This document shows positions 11,827-25,001 of a DNA stretch of 64,000 nucleotides, in pieces; position 1 is the stretch's first letter; every line of letters begins with the position of its first letter. A program made the translations under genes and the position numbers. The notes below the pieces were generated by a model. It searched no databases and was not told the DNA's origin. It saw only the letters and a list, made by a program, of their open reading frames with translations. The DNA comes from Acanthochlamys bracteata (lineage: Eukaryota; Streptophyta; Magnoliopsida; Pandanales; Velloziaceae): NCBI GenBank assembly GCA_019914995.1, contig CM034137.1:3967155-4031154 (forward strand). The letters run 5' to 3'.

Positions 11827-14824
11827 CCCTCGATATTCAACTTTAGTAATGATCGAGCAACTACTTTTTATTTTTTAATCCTCCATTTCACTAGATTACC
11901 ACCGATAAATATAAAATAGGCAGATGTGGAGCGTCTATCCGTCTTATCTCCTACCCAATCTGCATCAATATATCCATGTGTATTCAGATGATTATACTTT
12001 TGGATAGTAATTCTCTGCCTGGAGCTGATTTCATATATCTTAAAATTATATTCATAGTTTCCATATGATCCATACTTGGAGAGTGCATAACTTGACTGAC
12101 AATACTCACTACATAGGTTATATCAGGACGAGTATGTGATAAGTAAATCAATATACCAATCAATGATTAGTATTTTTCCTTAAATACTGGTACTTAATTA
12201 GGATGTTTTTCTAAATTATGATTCTCAATGATTGGTGTATCTGCAGTTTTGAAATTCAAATTCTTATCTCAGACAATAAGTCAAGTACATTTTCTTTTTT
12301 TGTGATAGAAAAATACATTGCTTAGACCTTGCTATTTCAATACCCAAGAAATATTTCAACTCTCCAAGTCCTTTTATCTCAAATTCAAAGGCTAGATACA
12401 TCTTTAGTTTCTAAATTTCTTCATGCTCATTACCTGTAACAATCATACCATCAACATAAATTATCAAAACAGTTATCTTATTATTTTGGATCTTCAGCAA
12501 TAGTGTATGATCAATATTACTCTGTCGATAACTATATCTACTCAAGGCTTGACTAACTCTAACAAACTATGCTCTTGGAGATTACTTCAACCCATGTAAA
12601 GCTTTTTTTTTATCTTACAAATATGGTCAGTTCTTTTCGATACCCCATACTCCGGTGGAAGCTTTATATAGACTTCTTCTTCTAACTGATTATGAAGAAA
12701 ATAGATTTGTTTACATCAAACTGTTATAAGGGCCAATCAAGATTTGCTACAAAAAATAATAATTCTCTTATGGTATTAATTTTTGCAACTATAGCAAAAT
12801 TCTCGTGATAATCTACTCTATAAGTCTGTGAGAATCCGTTGGCCACTAACCTTATCTTATACCTCTTGATCATTTCATCTGATTTGTGTTTGATGGTATA
12901 CACCAGTTTACAGCCAACTATTTTTTTTCTTTTGGTAGTGGCACTATCTCCTAAGTCAAATTCTTATAAAAAGTCTTCATCTCTTCATTCATAGGTTTAA
13001 TTTGTTTAGAATCGGATAATGTTTCTCTAGTGCTAGAAGAAAAACTCACAGCTGCTATCTGATTAATGAAAGCCACATATGATGAGGAAGCCTTTGAAAA
13101 GATATATGATTAGCAATATGATATTTTTAAATCTTTCCTTCTGATTAATATCTTTAAAGAGATTTTTCACGATTTTCTCTATGTGGCAATTGATAACTCC
13201 TGTTGACATTATTAGATTTATCCATAATAATAGTATGAGTCTTAGCATTTATCTTAGAAATATTTTCAGCAGTTTGAGAGGGTACTGTAGGATGCAAGAT
13301 GAGAATTTTTTCTACAATTTTAGCTCTTTTTATCTGTTCCATTTTTTTTGTTCAAGTTCAGTAGCTCCAACCTTCTCAAGTCCTAAATCATGATCCATAC
13401 ATTGCCTCTGACCTTCCTCAATATGTGTGCTGAATTTAATGCTAATTTATTTTAGATCTTCCGTAACTTCTATAAATTTGATGCCAATATGATAAAGTAC
13501 ATTTCTGACTTTAGAAATGTCACATCCATAGTCATAAAGTACGGTGTGTCGGAAGATGATAGCAGCGATAATTTTTCTGGTGAAGACTATAACTGAGAAA
13601 CACGCACCTCAAAACACATGAATTCAATTTATCCCTTTGAGTTTTCTGCAAATGCATTAATGCAACAGAACCAAAGATCCGAGGTGGAAGTGAGAGAACA
13701 TATAGTATAGTAACAAATACAGATAAAATCTAAGTAATGCCCAAAAGTTCAGAACTTTAACTTTAGATGGCATGCGATTAATCACATAAATCGCAGACAG
13801 AGATGCGTCTACTTAATATTTGGAACATGAACTCTAAACAATAAAGCATGGACGGTTTGTAAGATGTACCGATTTTTTCTTTCCGCCACTCCATTTTATT
13901 ATGGTGTTTGTAGAAAGAAGTCTCATGAATAATATCGTGATGTTGAAGATAAGAGGTCAAACTTGTATTAACATACTTTCCCCTATTATCAGAGTGAAAA
14001 AATCGAACAGAAAACGAAAATTGAGTATACACAATCTTATGAAACCGCACGAAAATATCACTAACATCACTTTTATTCTTGAAAGCAAATAACTATGTCA
14101 CGCATATGTAATCATCTATAAATGTCACAAACCACCTAGTGCAGTAAAAGTCATAACTGGAGAGGGTTCCCAAACATCCGAATGAACTAATTTAAAAAGG
14201 AGTTATTCTTTTATTAATAACAAAAAATGACGAAATTCGGTGACTCTTCGTAAGAATATATCATATTGAAATCTAAACTCTTTGAGACCAAAAAATACAA
14301 ATGGTAATAAATACTTTAAATAACTAAAAAAATATGACTTAATCGTCAGTGCCAAAGCCAAACTTTACTCATCTTTTTAGTGTCAGATCCACGTGCAGTA
14401 CAAATTCTGTCTGAACTAATATTATGTAGATAGTATAAAGCATCTCTCTTTAGTACTACGCCCAATTATTTTCTGTGTCTGGATATCTTAAAGTAAAAAA
14501 AATAAGAATATATAAGAACAATGCAGTTCAACTGTTCAGTAACTTGTCCAACAGATAAAAAATTATGTGATAGAAATAGAATAAGTAAGCAATCTTGTAA
14601 AGACAATGATGATGATAATGTCACTTTACCCGCACCTACCACTAGATAACTATCTCCATTGGCATATGTCACATTATTTCTAATTGGAGAACTTGTGGTT
14701 TGAAAATTTTTCGGATATAATGTCACATGATCCGTAGCTCCAAAATCTAAAATTCATCATGTATCTCATTGTGAACTAAAATAGTAAAGCCAAAACTTTT
14801 GTTACCTGAAAATGGATAACCTAA
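11668..14824 (-). mobile_element. Ty1/copia remnant, pol part (protease to RNase H)
   Basis: On the minus strand: protease near 14740-14690 (ILDFGATDHVT), GAG-pre-integrase, integrase core near 14050-13780 (FHSDNRGKYVN, then HHDIIHETS), linker, reverse transcriptase about 12950-11880 with KYKIRLVANGFSQTY-like sequence and many stops, and RNase H to about 11670. It is the downstream half of the element whose gag is at 17886-18887. The 3' LTR is absent. Clearly inactive. Confidence 0.8.
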
Positions 14825-17800
14825 ATGTCAAGACCCAAAAGTGAACCCTAACCGAAACACTGGACTAAACCAAATCCAAACAAGGTCTAAACTCAGCCCA
14901 ATCCAGTAAGTCTCACCCAAAACTCAATAAAACTAACATTTGCCAATATTCAAAAATTTTTGACATGATCTTTCCAAAAAACTAAATAAGGAAAACATGT
15001 GCAAGTAACAACAACAACTATGTTTATCACCAAAAATTCGAAACAATAAAAAAAACGACAAATATGAGAACCGTTTATACAAATACCACTAGTGGCTACT
15101 GGTAGCCGTAACATCTATTACAATCCAAAATAAATACTATCACAATACTCTATACAATAAAGTATAAGAAAAGTCAATGCCTCTCGAGAATTACAAAGCT
15201 GACTACATGCCAAAAGATTTATGATATACCTTCTGTACGCTTTCGGTCCAGCAATACCGAATGTAGTCAGCGCCCGCTAGCCTTCTGACCTATCTTGGGG
15301 AGACCAAAGAAGAGAAAAGAGAGTAAGCCCAATCTCAGTGAGGTAAAATAGCAAAATGCCTAATTAGATAGGTAATGCATTAAATAGGTTTTATAGTACT
15401 ATCTATATACATCAGATGCAACGATAGATCAGATCAGAGTATACTAAGTCCTGAATCGTCCGTACCGACTTAATCCTTAGTAGAGATACGGTAATATGAA
15501 ACAATATTATGCAGCACTCTCAAGGGTATAATATATTATATATACATAATGCACGCATACAAACAAATATATATAATATTGTATGTGAATGTATCAAGTG
15601 TAACAGTCATATCAGATAGGCGACCGAGTTAAAATATATCTCAACTCACATCATGCTATCAGATATTTCATACAAGCATGCATACATAACACCTTATATA
15701 TCAAACCCATAAGCAAGCACGGTACCCTGTATGCACTGGGATCCACCGGCAAGCAATATCATCACAATCCGGTGTCCAGTATATCCTGAGATCCACCCGT
15801 CAATCCATATCTCATAATTCGATACTCAATATATCTTGAGACCCACTGTATTAATATCTCATTCAAGCATACATAATATAGTAGGTTATGATAATACCTA
15901 TCATATTCCTCATTGTCCCATACCAATGCAGTCCGTAATAATTAGATGCAATATAATAGGTTTCACACCATAAACATGCTATGTCCAATGTCTTCAATGC
16001 TATCGTGATTATATTTATGCATATATAAATAGAAAATATTGCATGTATATTGAAATATTTGAAATGTAAGCATTGATAAGTATTTTGAAATATTTTTCTA
16101 ATTATGCCACATAGTCTAAACTATTTAAACATGCTAGTAATAAATATATACATGATGTCAAATAAACATAATCATGTACAGGCGTATGTAACATGAAGGA
16201 TAAATCATAATATGTAATAAGAATGGCAAGGCATGTTAGAATTTTCAAAGCAAATACTACCTGTGCCGAAAACCTAACGTTAATCTAAGAAGAAAATATG
16301 GAACGATAACCCTCACCCGTAGTCCTAACAATCACCAAAGTCGACAGTTTCGGGCGAAGCCTAACTCAAAATTCCTCATGAACTCCTATTACGCATAATG
16401 ATATATCCATTCAACCAATAATTGTATTCTAATCCACTACTCAACCAACTACAATTACTAGCAATTTTAGAGAGTTTACCAACTCGGAAGAGACGATCGG
16501 ATACTGAAACGACTCGAACCGGAAACAACCAAAGTTGTCAGGATCGGGATTTTATATAGGATCGTTTCGATTGTGTAGAATCGTAAAAGTGGGAGTTTAA
16601 GTAAGACCGTGAGATCTTACTTATCGATAATTTTTTTATAAATTTATTTTATACTTTTAAAATTTTAGATAATATTCATTAAAATTGCAAAAAATTAAAT
16701 ACATATATTTTTTTATATTTCATCTTAATGTAATATATTAACAATGTTTATATTTGTAATTCAGATAAACTATATCATTAACAGTTTTCTATATTTATTT
16801 AGCTCATTATCACAATATCTTTATATATTATATCTTCGTAAATGTACACTTATACCATGTTCAAAAAACCTAATTCCTTATTTAATCAAATAACCGTCCT
16901 CGCATCAAAATAAAGAGAAAACATATAATTCAAAATACCACCGTACACAAAACATTTTGCTCTCATAATAAACCCCTCGCAAAATAAATTAAACATAACC
17001 GGACCCGCTACAAACAAACGACTAATCTTCCTTAGCTATTTCAACTTCACCCAAAATTCCTCGAGAGCTTTTCTGATCCATAAAAATTTTTTATAAACTG
17101 AAATTGTAATATCACCAGTAAAATCGGGATCTTAAAGATTTTAGGATTAAGATCGGGATCTTACAGATTTGAAATAAAATCGAGATCTTGTATCAAGTAG
17201 GATCGTTTTGTTGATGTAAAATCGTAAGATTTTAAGATTTAAATCGGGATTTTAACAACCATGGAAACAATTCGTGTATTTTCAATCCAACGATTTTCTA
17301 AAACGAAACGAATTAATAATTCATCTAATAATAATTTCAAATACGCGATGCAAATATTTTTAACTCACCTAATCGAGTCGCCGAAAAAGTTTGCTGGATT
17401 CTAGCGAGCTAGGATTTCGGCCAAGAGAGTCCAAGGCAGTGAAAATAAGCAGCGCTGCCAGTAGAACCCAATGAAATAGACGATGAGTTTCAATTTTGTC
17501 GCGGCAGCCGGAATCGACGAAATAACGTCCGGCAGCGAACTCACGCGAATCAAGTGTTGGAACTGAAAATCAACGCAAATAAATGAGGAAAAATATTTAG
17601 CAAGTTGAGATAACGTTTCTAAGTACTTACCGTCGCCGGATCGGCGGTGAAATGGCCGGACAAATTTAAAAAATTTGTCCCACACGATGTAGCTCGCCGG
17701 AAACGATAAGGACTATCAGAGATGAGGAGGAGGATGGCTTGAGAGGATGAAATGAAATGAATATCGCAGGAGAAGAGTTGATTTCACGCCGTAGAGGAGC

Positions 17801-17885
17801 TGGAAGGAGGGAGCTGATGGGTTCGGGCAGAGCAGAGGTGAAGAGGAAGAAGAAGGAGAAAAATTAAAAAGAAGAGATATTGCAT
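14825..17885. mobile_element. About 3 kb LTR-like insertion splitting the copia element
   Basis: The segment begins (A)TGTCAAGACCC and ends ATATTGCA(T), giving TG...CA ends, and CTAA lies on both sides (14821-14824 and 17886-17889), possibly a target duplication. Inside are no retroelement proteins. It holds a stretch AGTAAGCCCAATCTCAGTGA, clustered TATCT/ATATC repeats and a GC-richer 3' part (17340-17870). The length and content suggest a solo LTR of a long-LTR gypsy element; that assignment is inference. The copia protease and gag lie on opposite sides of it, which supports insertion. Confidence 0.5.
16530..17262. repeat. Mutator-type MITE, copy 1 (733 bp)
   Basis: Terminal inverted repeats AAAGTTGTCAGGATCGGGAT (left) and the complement of AAATCGGGATTTTAACAACC (right). 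Flanks are GGAAACAAC (521-529 of the 16.5 kb line) and GGAAACAAT, a 9-bp target duplication with one change. It is built largely of ATCGGGATCTTA-like words plus AT-rich sequence. It shares ends with copies at 33314 and 52887 and lies inside the LTR-like insertion. Confidence 0.8.
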
Positions 17886-19510
17886 CTAAGGGCCACTATT
17901 TTCAATAATAGCTTTCTTCATTCCATAAAACTATAGATATTACACTAAATTAACCTGAGACACCAAAGATAGAACTGGTGAAGGAGCAGCCGAGAATGTA
18001 GAAGATGAAGGATCAGCTAATGTGAAGCCTGTAAGACCAAACACTACACTAGAAATTTTTTTGCCTTATTTTTTGTTCTTCAGTTCCTCCCATCAATTAG
18101 GATAACCAACCAATTGAAAGAATGAATTCTGATTATTCCTTTTACCACAATGAGTACACTGTCCTTCTTGTGTTTTTTGCTTCGTTTGGGATCTATGATT
18201 CTTATAAACCACAACAGTAATAACTCCAGTACAATATCGTTAGAATCCATCATAACTACTTGTCATTGTTCTTTACGACGAATGTAGTTATAAGATGCTT
18301 CTAATCCAGGGAACGCATCTGTTCATAATAGATCAATTGCGAGCTTTATTAAGTGTATCATCAAGCCCAGCCAAAAAAATATAGACACGGTCCCTTTCAA
18401 TTTTCTGTTGTCAACCTAATATATCATTAGCACAACACATCCTAATTGGATTATAGAAATCCAATTCTTACTATATTCTTTGTAATTTTGCATAGTATGT
18501 CGTAACAGGGCTTCCACTTTCCTTCAATTTGAATGCTTTGCATGTCAATTTATAAATCTAAAACATATTAGACTTATCATAGTAAGTTTTGAACACAACA
18601 GTCCAAACATCTCTGGCAGTTGGAAACCGAATAAAACGTTCCATCATAACTAGTTTCATAGAGTTGAGCAACCATCCTTTAACAATAGCATTGTCAGTTC
18701 TCCACCGAATATAAGTAGGATCAGTTTTTTAAGATCGTACTATTTCTTCCATCAAATAGCCCATATTATCTTTTCCAACAACGTACATCTCAACAATTTG
18801 AGACCAAAGATAATAGTTGGAACTATTTATCTTAACACTAATAGCGGAGAATGAATCACCATATACGCTGATAATATGAGTAGTCATTGAAGCAACCGAA
18901 GGGAGAGCACTTAGCCTTCCATAAATTTTTTTTCTTGTTTGGTAAGATCAACGGGCCGAGCCGGGTCGGATCAGCTGTCGGACCAGGTTAGATCAGCGGG
19001 TCGGGCCAGATCTATTTAGATCGAGCCTAGGGTCGGGTCTGTGGTGAACCGAATTGGTTCAGTGTTGGTTTGTTATCGGATCAGGTCGGCCGTGGTTCAG
19101 ATCGGCTCGATTGGTCGGCAGAGAGACAGCGGCGGTCAATCAAGCACGAGAGCGACGTTCGAGCGGTGGTGGCGTGAATAGCGGCAGCGACGAAGCAGGA
19201 GTCAATGGCGAAGCCTAGCGGCGAGTTGACGGTGGTCGTTCAGCGGCAAGTCGAAGCAATCGTGATGGCTGCGAGTCTTTGGCGTCGCAGTAGCGTTATG
19301 GCGACGAAAAAACACGAAGGCGACGCAAGTTTGATTTTTTTTTAAGGTCTAATCTAATTATACTGCCGGATTTGTTCTGATCGAAATTTCTAACCGTTGT
19401 AATAGTATTTTCTACGATCATAACAAATAGTCTGGTCAGAATCTGATCGTTATAGTCATTTTTTTCACATCGGCCGCGGACAGACCTAAGATTTGCTCTA
19501 ATACGAAGAT
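17886..19510 (-). mobile_element. Ty1/copia remnant, gag and leader
   Basis: A gag frame starts with ATG at 18887 (minus) and carries VKINSSNYYLWSQ, the usual start of copia gag, then WRTDNAIVKGWLLNSM; a zinc knuckle of the CTHCG type lies near 18160-18140, followed by WEELKNKK. A stop is present near 18733. The GC-rich leader 18940-19340 precedes gag, and a degenerate tRNA-primer site sits at 19495-19506, so a 5' LTR should begin just right of it. Together with 11668-14824 it is one element interrupted by insertion. Confidence 0.75.
19495..19506 (-). other. Degenerate primer binding site of the copia element
   Basis: GCTCTAATACGA on the plus strand is the complement of the initiator-Met tRNA primer site TGGTATCAGAGC with two mismatches. 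It lies upstream of the gag frame at the expected place. Confidence 0.45.
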
Positions 19511-22390
19511 TAAAATCTCTTTCAATCTACCATGCTCATACAAATGTGTATATAATATATACTTTTTATAGTACTAAATAAGAATAATTCTAAAAAAATG
19601 TTTAAAATATCTAATATAATTTTAAGAAAAAAGTCTAAACATAAAATATGTGTTAACTAACAGCAACAAAAAGTTATCCGTATACTTCGAGATAAGACTG
19701 GCACTGGACGAGAAGAAATAAGTTGATAATTGCTAACGACGAGTCAATCTGAATGATATTTACCCAAGTTTCGACTTTTGGGTAGTCCAAGCACACAAGT
19801 AGGTAGCAAATCAAGTAACATTGTCAACGCTGCCTCAAAATACGATTGTGTGGATGGGAATGTTATAAAATATTTATAAAATAAAAATTCTAAGTAAAAG
19901 ATATTTTACAATTTTATAAAATAAATTTATTTTTTATTATAAAATCAAAAATATATAATAATAATAATAATTTTATAATTAATAAAATTTCTATACTTTG
20001 TAAATTAAAAAAATTTTCAAGTATTATTAACATTTATTCATAAATATAAAAAAATTAATACAAAATATAGTTAAAACACACTTTTAAACATCCACGGTAT
20101 CCATATCCATTTGAACGCAAAGTTCAGTTAGTTCACAGGAGTATCAGTAAAGTGCAAGACGCGCGAACATCTGGTACATTTTCTGAACCAGCAAACAACT
20201 TCCCCGAATACCGGTGTTACGGTTTTTAGTTGCAAATGAAGCTGATCATATCAGAATCATTTTTCTGGTTTGAGATTTTATCAAGACTATCTGTAGAAAC
20301 AAAGGAGCTCTAACTAAGTATATACAAAACAAACCCATAATTCATTCTGCAGTAAATACACATGGGGATGAACAAGGCTGAACATATCTGTTAACAAGGG
20401 TCTTGCCATTTCAGTGGCTTTAAGGGTCCACAGGACCCCTGCTAATGCCATCTCTACGGGATACCTCAAAGAGCACTGTGTGTTTTCACCAAGGGTTGAA
20501 ACTACAGTTACAAAATGATATCAACAATTTGGTAACTGAGACTTTATCTGCCTTTTAGCGCAACCTGCATGAAATCAAGCTAACTCAGCATTGCAAATCT
20601 ATGAAACCAATTAGACCAATGGAAGAGAATCATGTTATAATGTAGAAGAATTTACTACACTAAAAATACAATGCAAACTTCTACTAACAAGGCAGAAAAA
20701 GACAAAAACAAGAAAATAAAGAAAGGTTAAAGGACAGATTCATGAATTGGCCATATGCAAACAGTGATAGATTTTATGTCGGCATATCTCATGCATCTTC
20801 TCTTCTAAAGATATGATCAGTACTTTAAAATAGCCACATTCAGCCTCTAAATTTGGCCAACCAGGGAAGATCCACCATACAAACGAGACAGTTATGCATA
20901 ACATTCTATTTTAGATGCATACGGATATACTGTGATTACTTTAAAACTATTTTTGCTAGTGAAGTTTATTCTTTGGTAGTCGCTATGAAATCTGATTTCC
21001 AGTAGTATTACAAGAGGCAAGATCAGAACTAAAGCAAAACAAGCTGCATGAATACAGATCATGAAAGAAACAAGCGATTACCACTCAAGAAACATAACTT
21101 CTGAAGCAAATATCAGAAAAACTATTGACGGATCACAAAACCAAACAGAATAGTACATGCGTTTTTCATCATAGACCAATTGTAGCCATTCAATTACCAA
21201 AGCCAAATAGATCAATGTTAGATTATCGAAGGAAGATCTACAATTTTTTATTACAGTTAAATGCTTGGCTGATGTCCAATGGACCCACAGAATACAGAGC
21301 AAACTTTAAACCTACCACATGTGTTAGTCTACTTCTTTCAAACAAGATCAACATACTTTACTGTCAATTTTACATCTACAAACATTTGAAATGTAGTTAT
21401 CTAGAACCTCTTGAAGATTATTCTCAGTTTTAAGATAATAGTGGTGCCTAAATAAGCTTCCTGACAAGCCATGATAACAAGCAGCAGGAAGAAGCAGCCA
21501 TATTTCAAAAACAAAGAATTACATTGGAACACAGAAGAAGATATACCATCATGCTCAATATGCAAATATTGTTCTCTTGCTACAAGCCGTGATTGCAAAT
21601 GTATGACGCAAAAATAACAAGAACCACAATGCTAAGAAAGAAAAGGATCATGTCGCCTACTAGAATTCAGCTTTGCACAAGCCCTACTGGCATGGCATAT
21701 GATGGCAATTAGAAGTCATTATATAAGCCAACGTTTTTACAAAGCCTAAAGTGGTCTACCCAAATTCCAGTTTTAATTCATTGTTATGATCAACAGAATC
21801 GGCACAGAGTCCTTTTGGACCTACCCTGACATTACTTTTATAGTAATACAAAAGAAAACTTCACATAGCCAATCCCACCTAGTGGGATAAAGCTTAGTTG
21901 TAGTACAAAAGCAAAGTTCACACCTACTAGTTGGACAAGTAAAAAGCGACATGCTTCTTGAGATAAAGCTTCGGACACTTTAATTCACCATAAACCCAAA
22001 AGAGACTTTGGTACAAATTTTAAGATGAGTACTCGTCTGAAAACATATGTTCAACTTAAATATACTACAATTAACATGATATCTCTTGCACGAGCTGGCT
22101 AAATATGATGCATGTTAAGTTCCAGTTCAAAATATGTTTCCATATGTTGAAAGATTTCTTTGAAATAACTTAGAAAGTGGGTAAGGGTAACAGCCATCAC
22201 AATGACTTGGAAGAGACAAACCATAAAAAAGACTTCTACAGAGAAGATCTTAAGGATCACAATTGAAAAGTTTACTTAATGAAGCCAATGATGACTTCAG
22301 AAGCTAAGATGTAGTGACAATATAAAATATGTTATCTAAATGCAATAACAGAATTATAAGAATAAGCAGTTCAACTACACACAGAAACTG
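19511..22390. other. Probable LTR remnant, AT-rich DNA and GTE 3' flank
   Basis: 19511 to about 19850 should be the copia 5' LTR, though I cannot place its far end. 19850-20095 is AT-rich and ends in a TTTAAACATCC word like the AT-rich MITE family. On the minus strand the GTE stop codon is followed by CTACAG then GCAAGT, a GC-type donor, and near 20569 TTCATGCAG is a strong acceptor, so a 3' untranslated exon around 20568-20370 is possible. No protein is supported here. Confidence 0.35.
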
Positions 22391-22412
22391 TACTTGCCTG
22401 TAGCACATGCAA

Positions 22413-24530
22413 TCATGTTCTAGGTGAATGTACATCAGAATCATATCCTGAAGAGCTTTCACTTTCAGAGTCTGCACCAACACAAAAAAAACAGCTAAGA
22501 GTGACTTCCGAAAGATGTAGGATTTCTGGCATCAATACAAGAAACAACATAACAATAAAATGTTCCACACCACTTGAGGAGGTGCCTGACCCACTGCTGG
22601 AGGTACTTGAGCTACTTGCTGGACTAACATTGTCGCCCTTTTCTCTGCCTCCAATAGGTGAAGATGTAGCACCATATTTTTCATCTGAAAATAATCTTTT
22701 AGTTAATAATTACCATGGCTACTACATATAGAAAACATCTTTAAACATGACAAATTGAGAAATTCACCTGTCCTGGCCCCCATCACAACATCATTAACAA
22801 CAGGCCCATGGTTCTGCACAAACAAAGTACTAATTAGAAACAAGACTAAGCATGGTCAAATTAAGTTGAACAGAAAACCAAGGAGAAGCTCTCACCATCT
22901 CCTGAACTCTGCCTTGAGCATTTTGTTCAGCCTCTGTCCTAGCCAGACTAGCAAGCTCCATCTTCCTCTTGTTCTTGCTTAAACTCTTTTTATAATTAGT
23001 AACAAATCTATCAAGCTCCCATAAGGTCTCCACATCCACACTATCAATATCTACCTCAATCTCATCATCATGCTGACTCAACGATGAGTTCCTCTTCTTG
23101 ATTATTTGCACGATATTGTCTAGCTTCTCCGACGGCAGGTTTTGCAAGTTGTTGCTCAGCTTCTGCTTCTCCTCATATGTCATGTCCCTCTTGTGCGGGT
23201 CCTTTGCCTTCGGCTTTTTCAATGCAGGAGCCCGGGAATGGGCAGCAGGCTTTGTCTTTGCTTCAGGCACAGGGTGAATAGTTGAATCAGACCTCTCAAG
23301 CATCCTCATATCCAAAGGCGGAGGACGTGGAGGCGGAGGGGCCTTCTTGGATACAAGATGATGTGAGACATAAGCGCACTCAACCTCAATTGCAGGCCAC
23401 TTCTCCTCGAATATCTGTGATAGCTGCTCTGCCATGTAGTGCACATCCTGCCCTTTTGGATTGTATGTCAAAGCGTTCCTAAAAGTAAGCCTAACGTCCT
23501 CTGCAAATTCTTGTGGGTGCTTGTAGTAATTACTTGAAAGCCGCGACTTCACTGTCCCAAGATCCATAGGATGCTTGATGATAGTATAATAATCATGAAG
23601 CCCGAGTGCCTTCACATCAACGGGAGTGTTGAACACCCATGCAAATTTGTGCTTCATCAGCTTTGCGAGCAGCGCATTGCAGCTCTTGAACGGCTGTGAA
23701 TACAGTTTATGAGGCGGAAGTCCACCGTAGTCCATCTCAATGCCTCCCCAAGGTTGCTTCCTTCCATTGGCTTTTGCCTTCTTATTCGACTCTGCTGGGG
23801 GTAACTTGTCCTTAGCAAGAATGAATTCAGAATTGCGGTAAAGCTGGTTAGCCTTTGGCGTGCGCTTCTCTTTCTCCATAGCCTCAGACTCTGTTGCAGT
23901 TCCACCAGGCACCGAAACACTCATATGTCTGCGAATGAAAGGAGCAGAAGCCACCTCCGAGGTAGTCCCCTTGCCAGTAGGAGTTGGGGTGTTGGGATCA
24001 CTAGCAGAGAACTGGGAAACAGTGTAGCCAGGAAAAGAGGAAGCAGCTGTGTGCTGGAAATATCGAGACTCAAGCTTGCGTGCGATAGAACGAACCTGTT
24101 CAAGCTCGGCGGTTAGCCTACGGCGGAGCTCATGGAGCTCGTTGCGCGACCGCGCTGAAAGGTCATACGTGACGCTGTTGAGCAACCCGTTGGCAACAGC
24201 TTCCAGCTGGTAGGGTTGCAGACTCGAAGCTTCATCATTGGAGGGGAGATCGATGGGGCCTGCATCAGGCTGAGGTGGGAGGTTGTGGTACGAACAATTC
24301 GCATCTTCTTCAGGAGCTGGGGGCAGGGCAAGCGCCTGCTGAGCGTCACCACCGCCGTCTCCACCATCAACAACAGCAGCAGAAGCAGCTTTGGTGGGAT
24401 TGTTGTTTTTGTTATTGTTGGCTTTGCTGGGCTTGTTGGAAGATTTGCGAGTATAAACCTTGCTCTCGGCCCAACGGTTCTTCTCCCGCTCGCCGCCGCT
24501 GGCGCCGCCGAGCAGTGAACCCGAAGCCAT
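22413..24530 (-). CDS. BET bromodomain transcription factor, GTE4-like
   Basis: Four exons (24530-22896, 22813-22768, 22684-22571, 22471-22413) with consistent phases give 617 aa. The protein binds acetylated histones in the nucleus and regulates transcription. A Gly/Asn-rich start with ESKVYTRK, as in GTE4, is followed by a helical Arg/Glu segment at about 125-155 and the bromodomain at about 279-383, with the conserved ligand Asn in TYNP (N357) and WVFNTPVD in place of the usual WPF shelf. The NET/ET domain at about 449-527 includes YEEKQKLS, DDEIEVDIDSVD and ETLWELDRFVTNYKK. A Ser/Asp-rich tail follows, ending DSDVHSPRT. Lengths fit GTE proteins. Two in-frame ATGs are not in conflict: the first is used because the reading frame upstream is closed. 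Intact; the exact GTE paralogue is uncertain. Confidence 0.95.
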
Positions 24531-24574
24531 ACATGTATTGAGAAATTAACTTTGGGACCTGTACCGGAGAAATG

Positions 24575-24593
24575 AAACCCTAGATTAGGGTTT
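24575..24593. promoter_or_regulatory. Telo-box palindrome upstream of the GTE gene
   Basis: AAACCCTAGATTAGGGTTT is a near-perfect inverted pair of telo-box motifs, about 45 bases upstream of the start codon. Telo boxes are common near transcription starts of plant growth and translation genes and can recruit MYB-type or Polycomb-associated factors; a role here is inference. Confidence 0.55.
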
Positions 24594-25001
24594 TGGGAAA
24601 TGGGAGAAAAGTTAGGGAATTCCAGAAAACTGGAGAGATACTAGATCATTTACAAGCTTAATTGACTAATTTCCAGCGACAGACGAAATGTTGCGGCGTC
24701 GGGCGGAGAGAAATTGAATGGATTTTGGGGGTTTTGGTCGTCTCAGTTGGGAGCTGAAGTCGAAGAAAGGAAATGGTGGCCTGCGTGAAAACGAAAAAGA
24801 AAAATAATTAAAAGTATTTTCTAATAGTTCTAATCGAAAAATGCCATGAATTGCAATTGCAATGCGATCCGCTTTCTAGTTCTTCTGCCTTTCACCTTAA
24901 CGAATCACTGTTGATTGGGCTTTATTGGGCTGCATTTAATTTTCAGTAAAGGCTAAAGGGAGCTACGGAAAGCTGTTGTAAGCTGTTCTAACTATTCTTT
25001 T

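Noticed and set aside
22830..24541. Open frames on the opposite strand and other frames inside the GTE gene (for example 24216-24518 and 23282-23482 plus)
   Set aside because: They are shadows of a GC-rich, constrained coding exon; their translations have no domain and the minus-strand frame explains the region fully.
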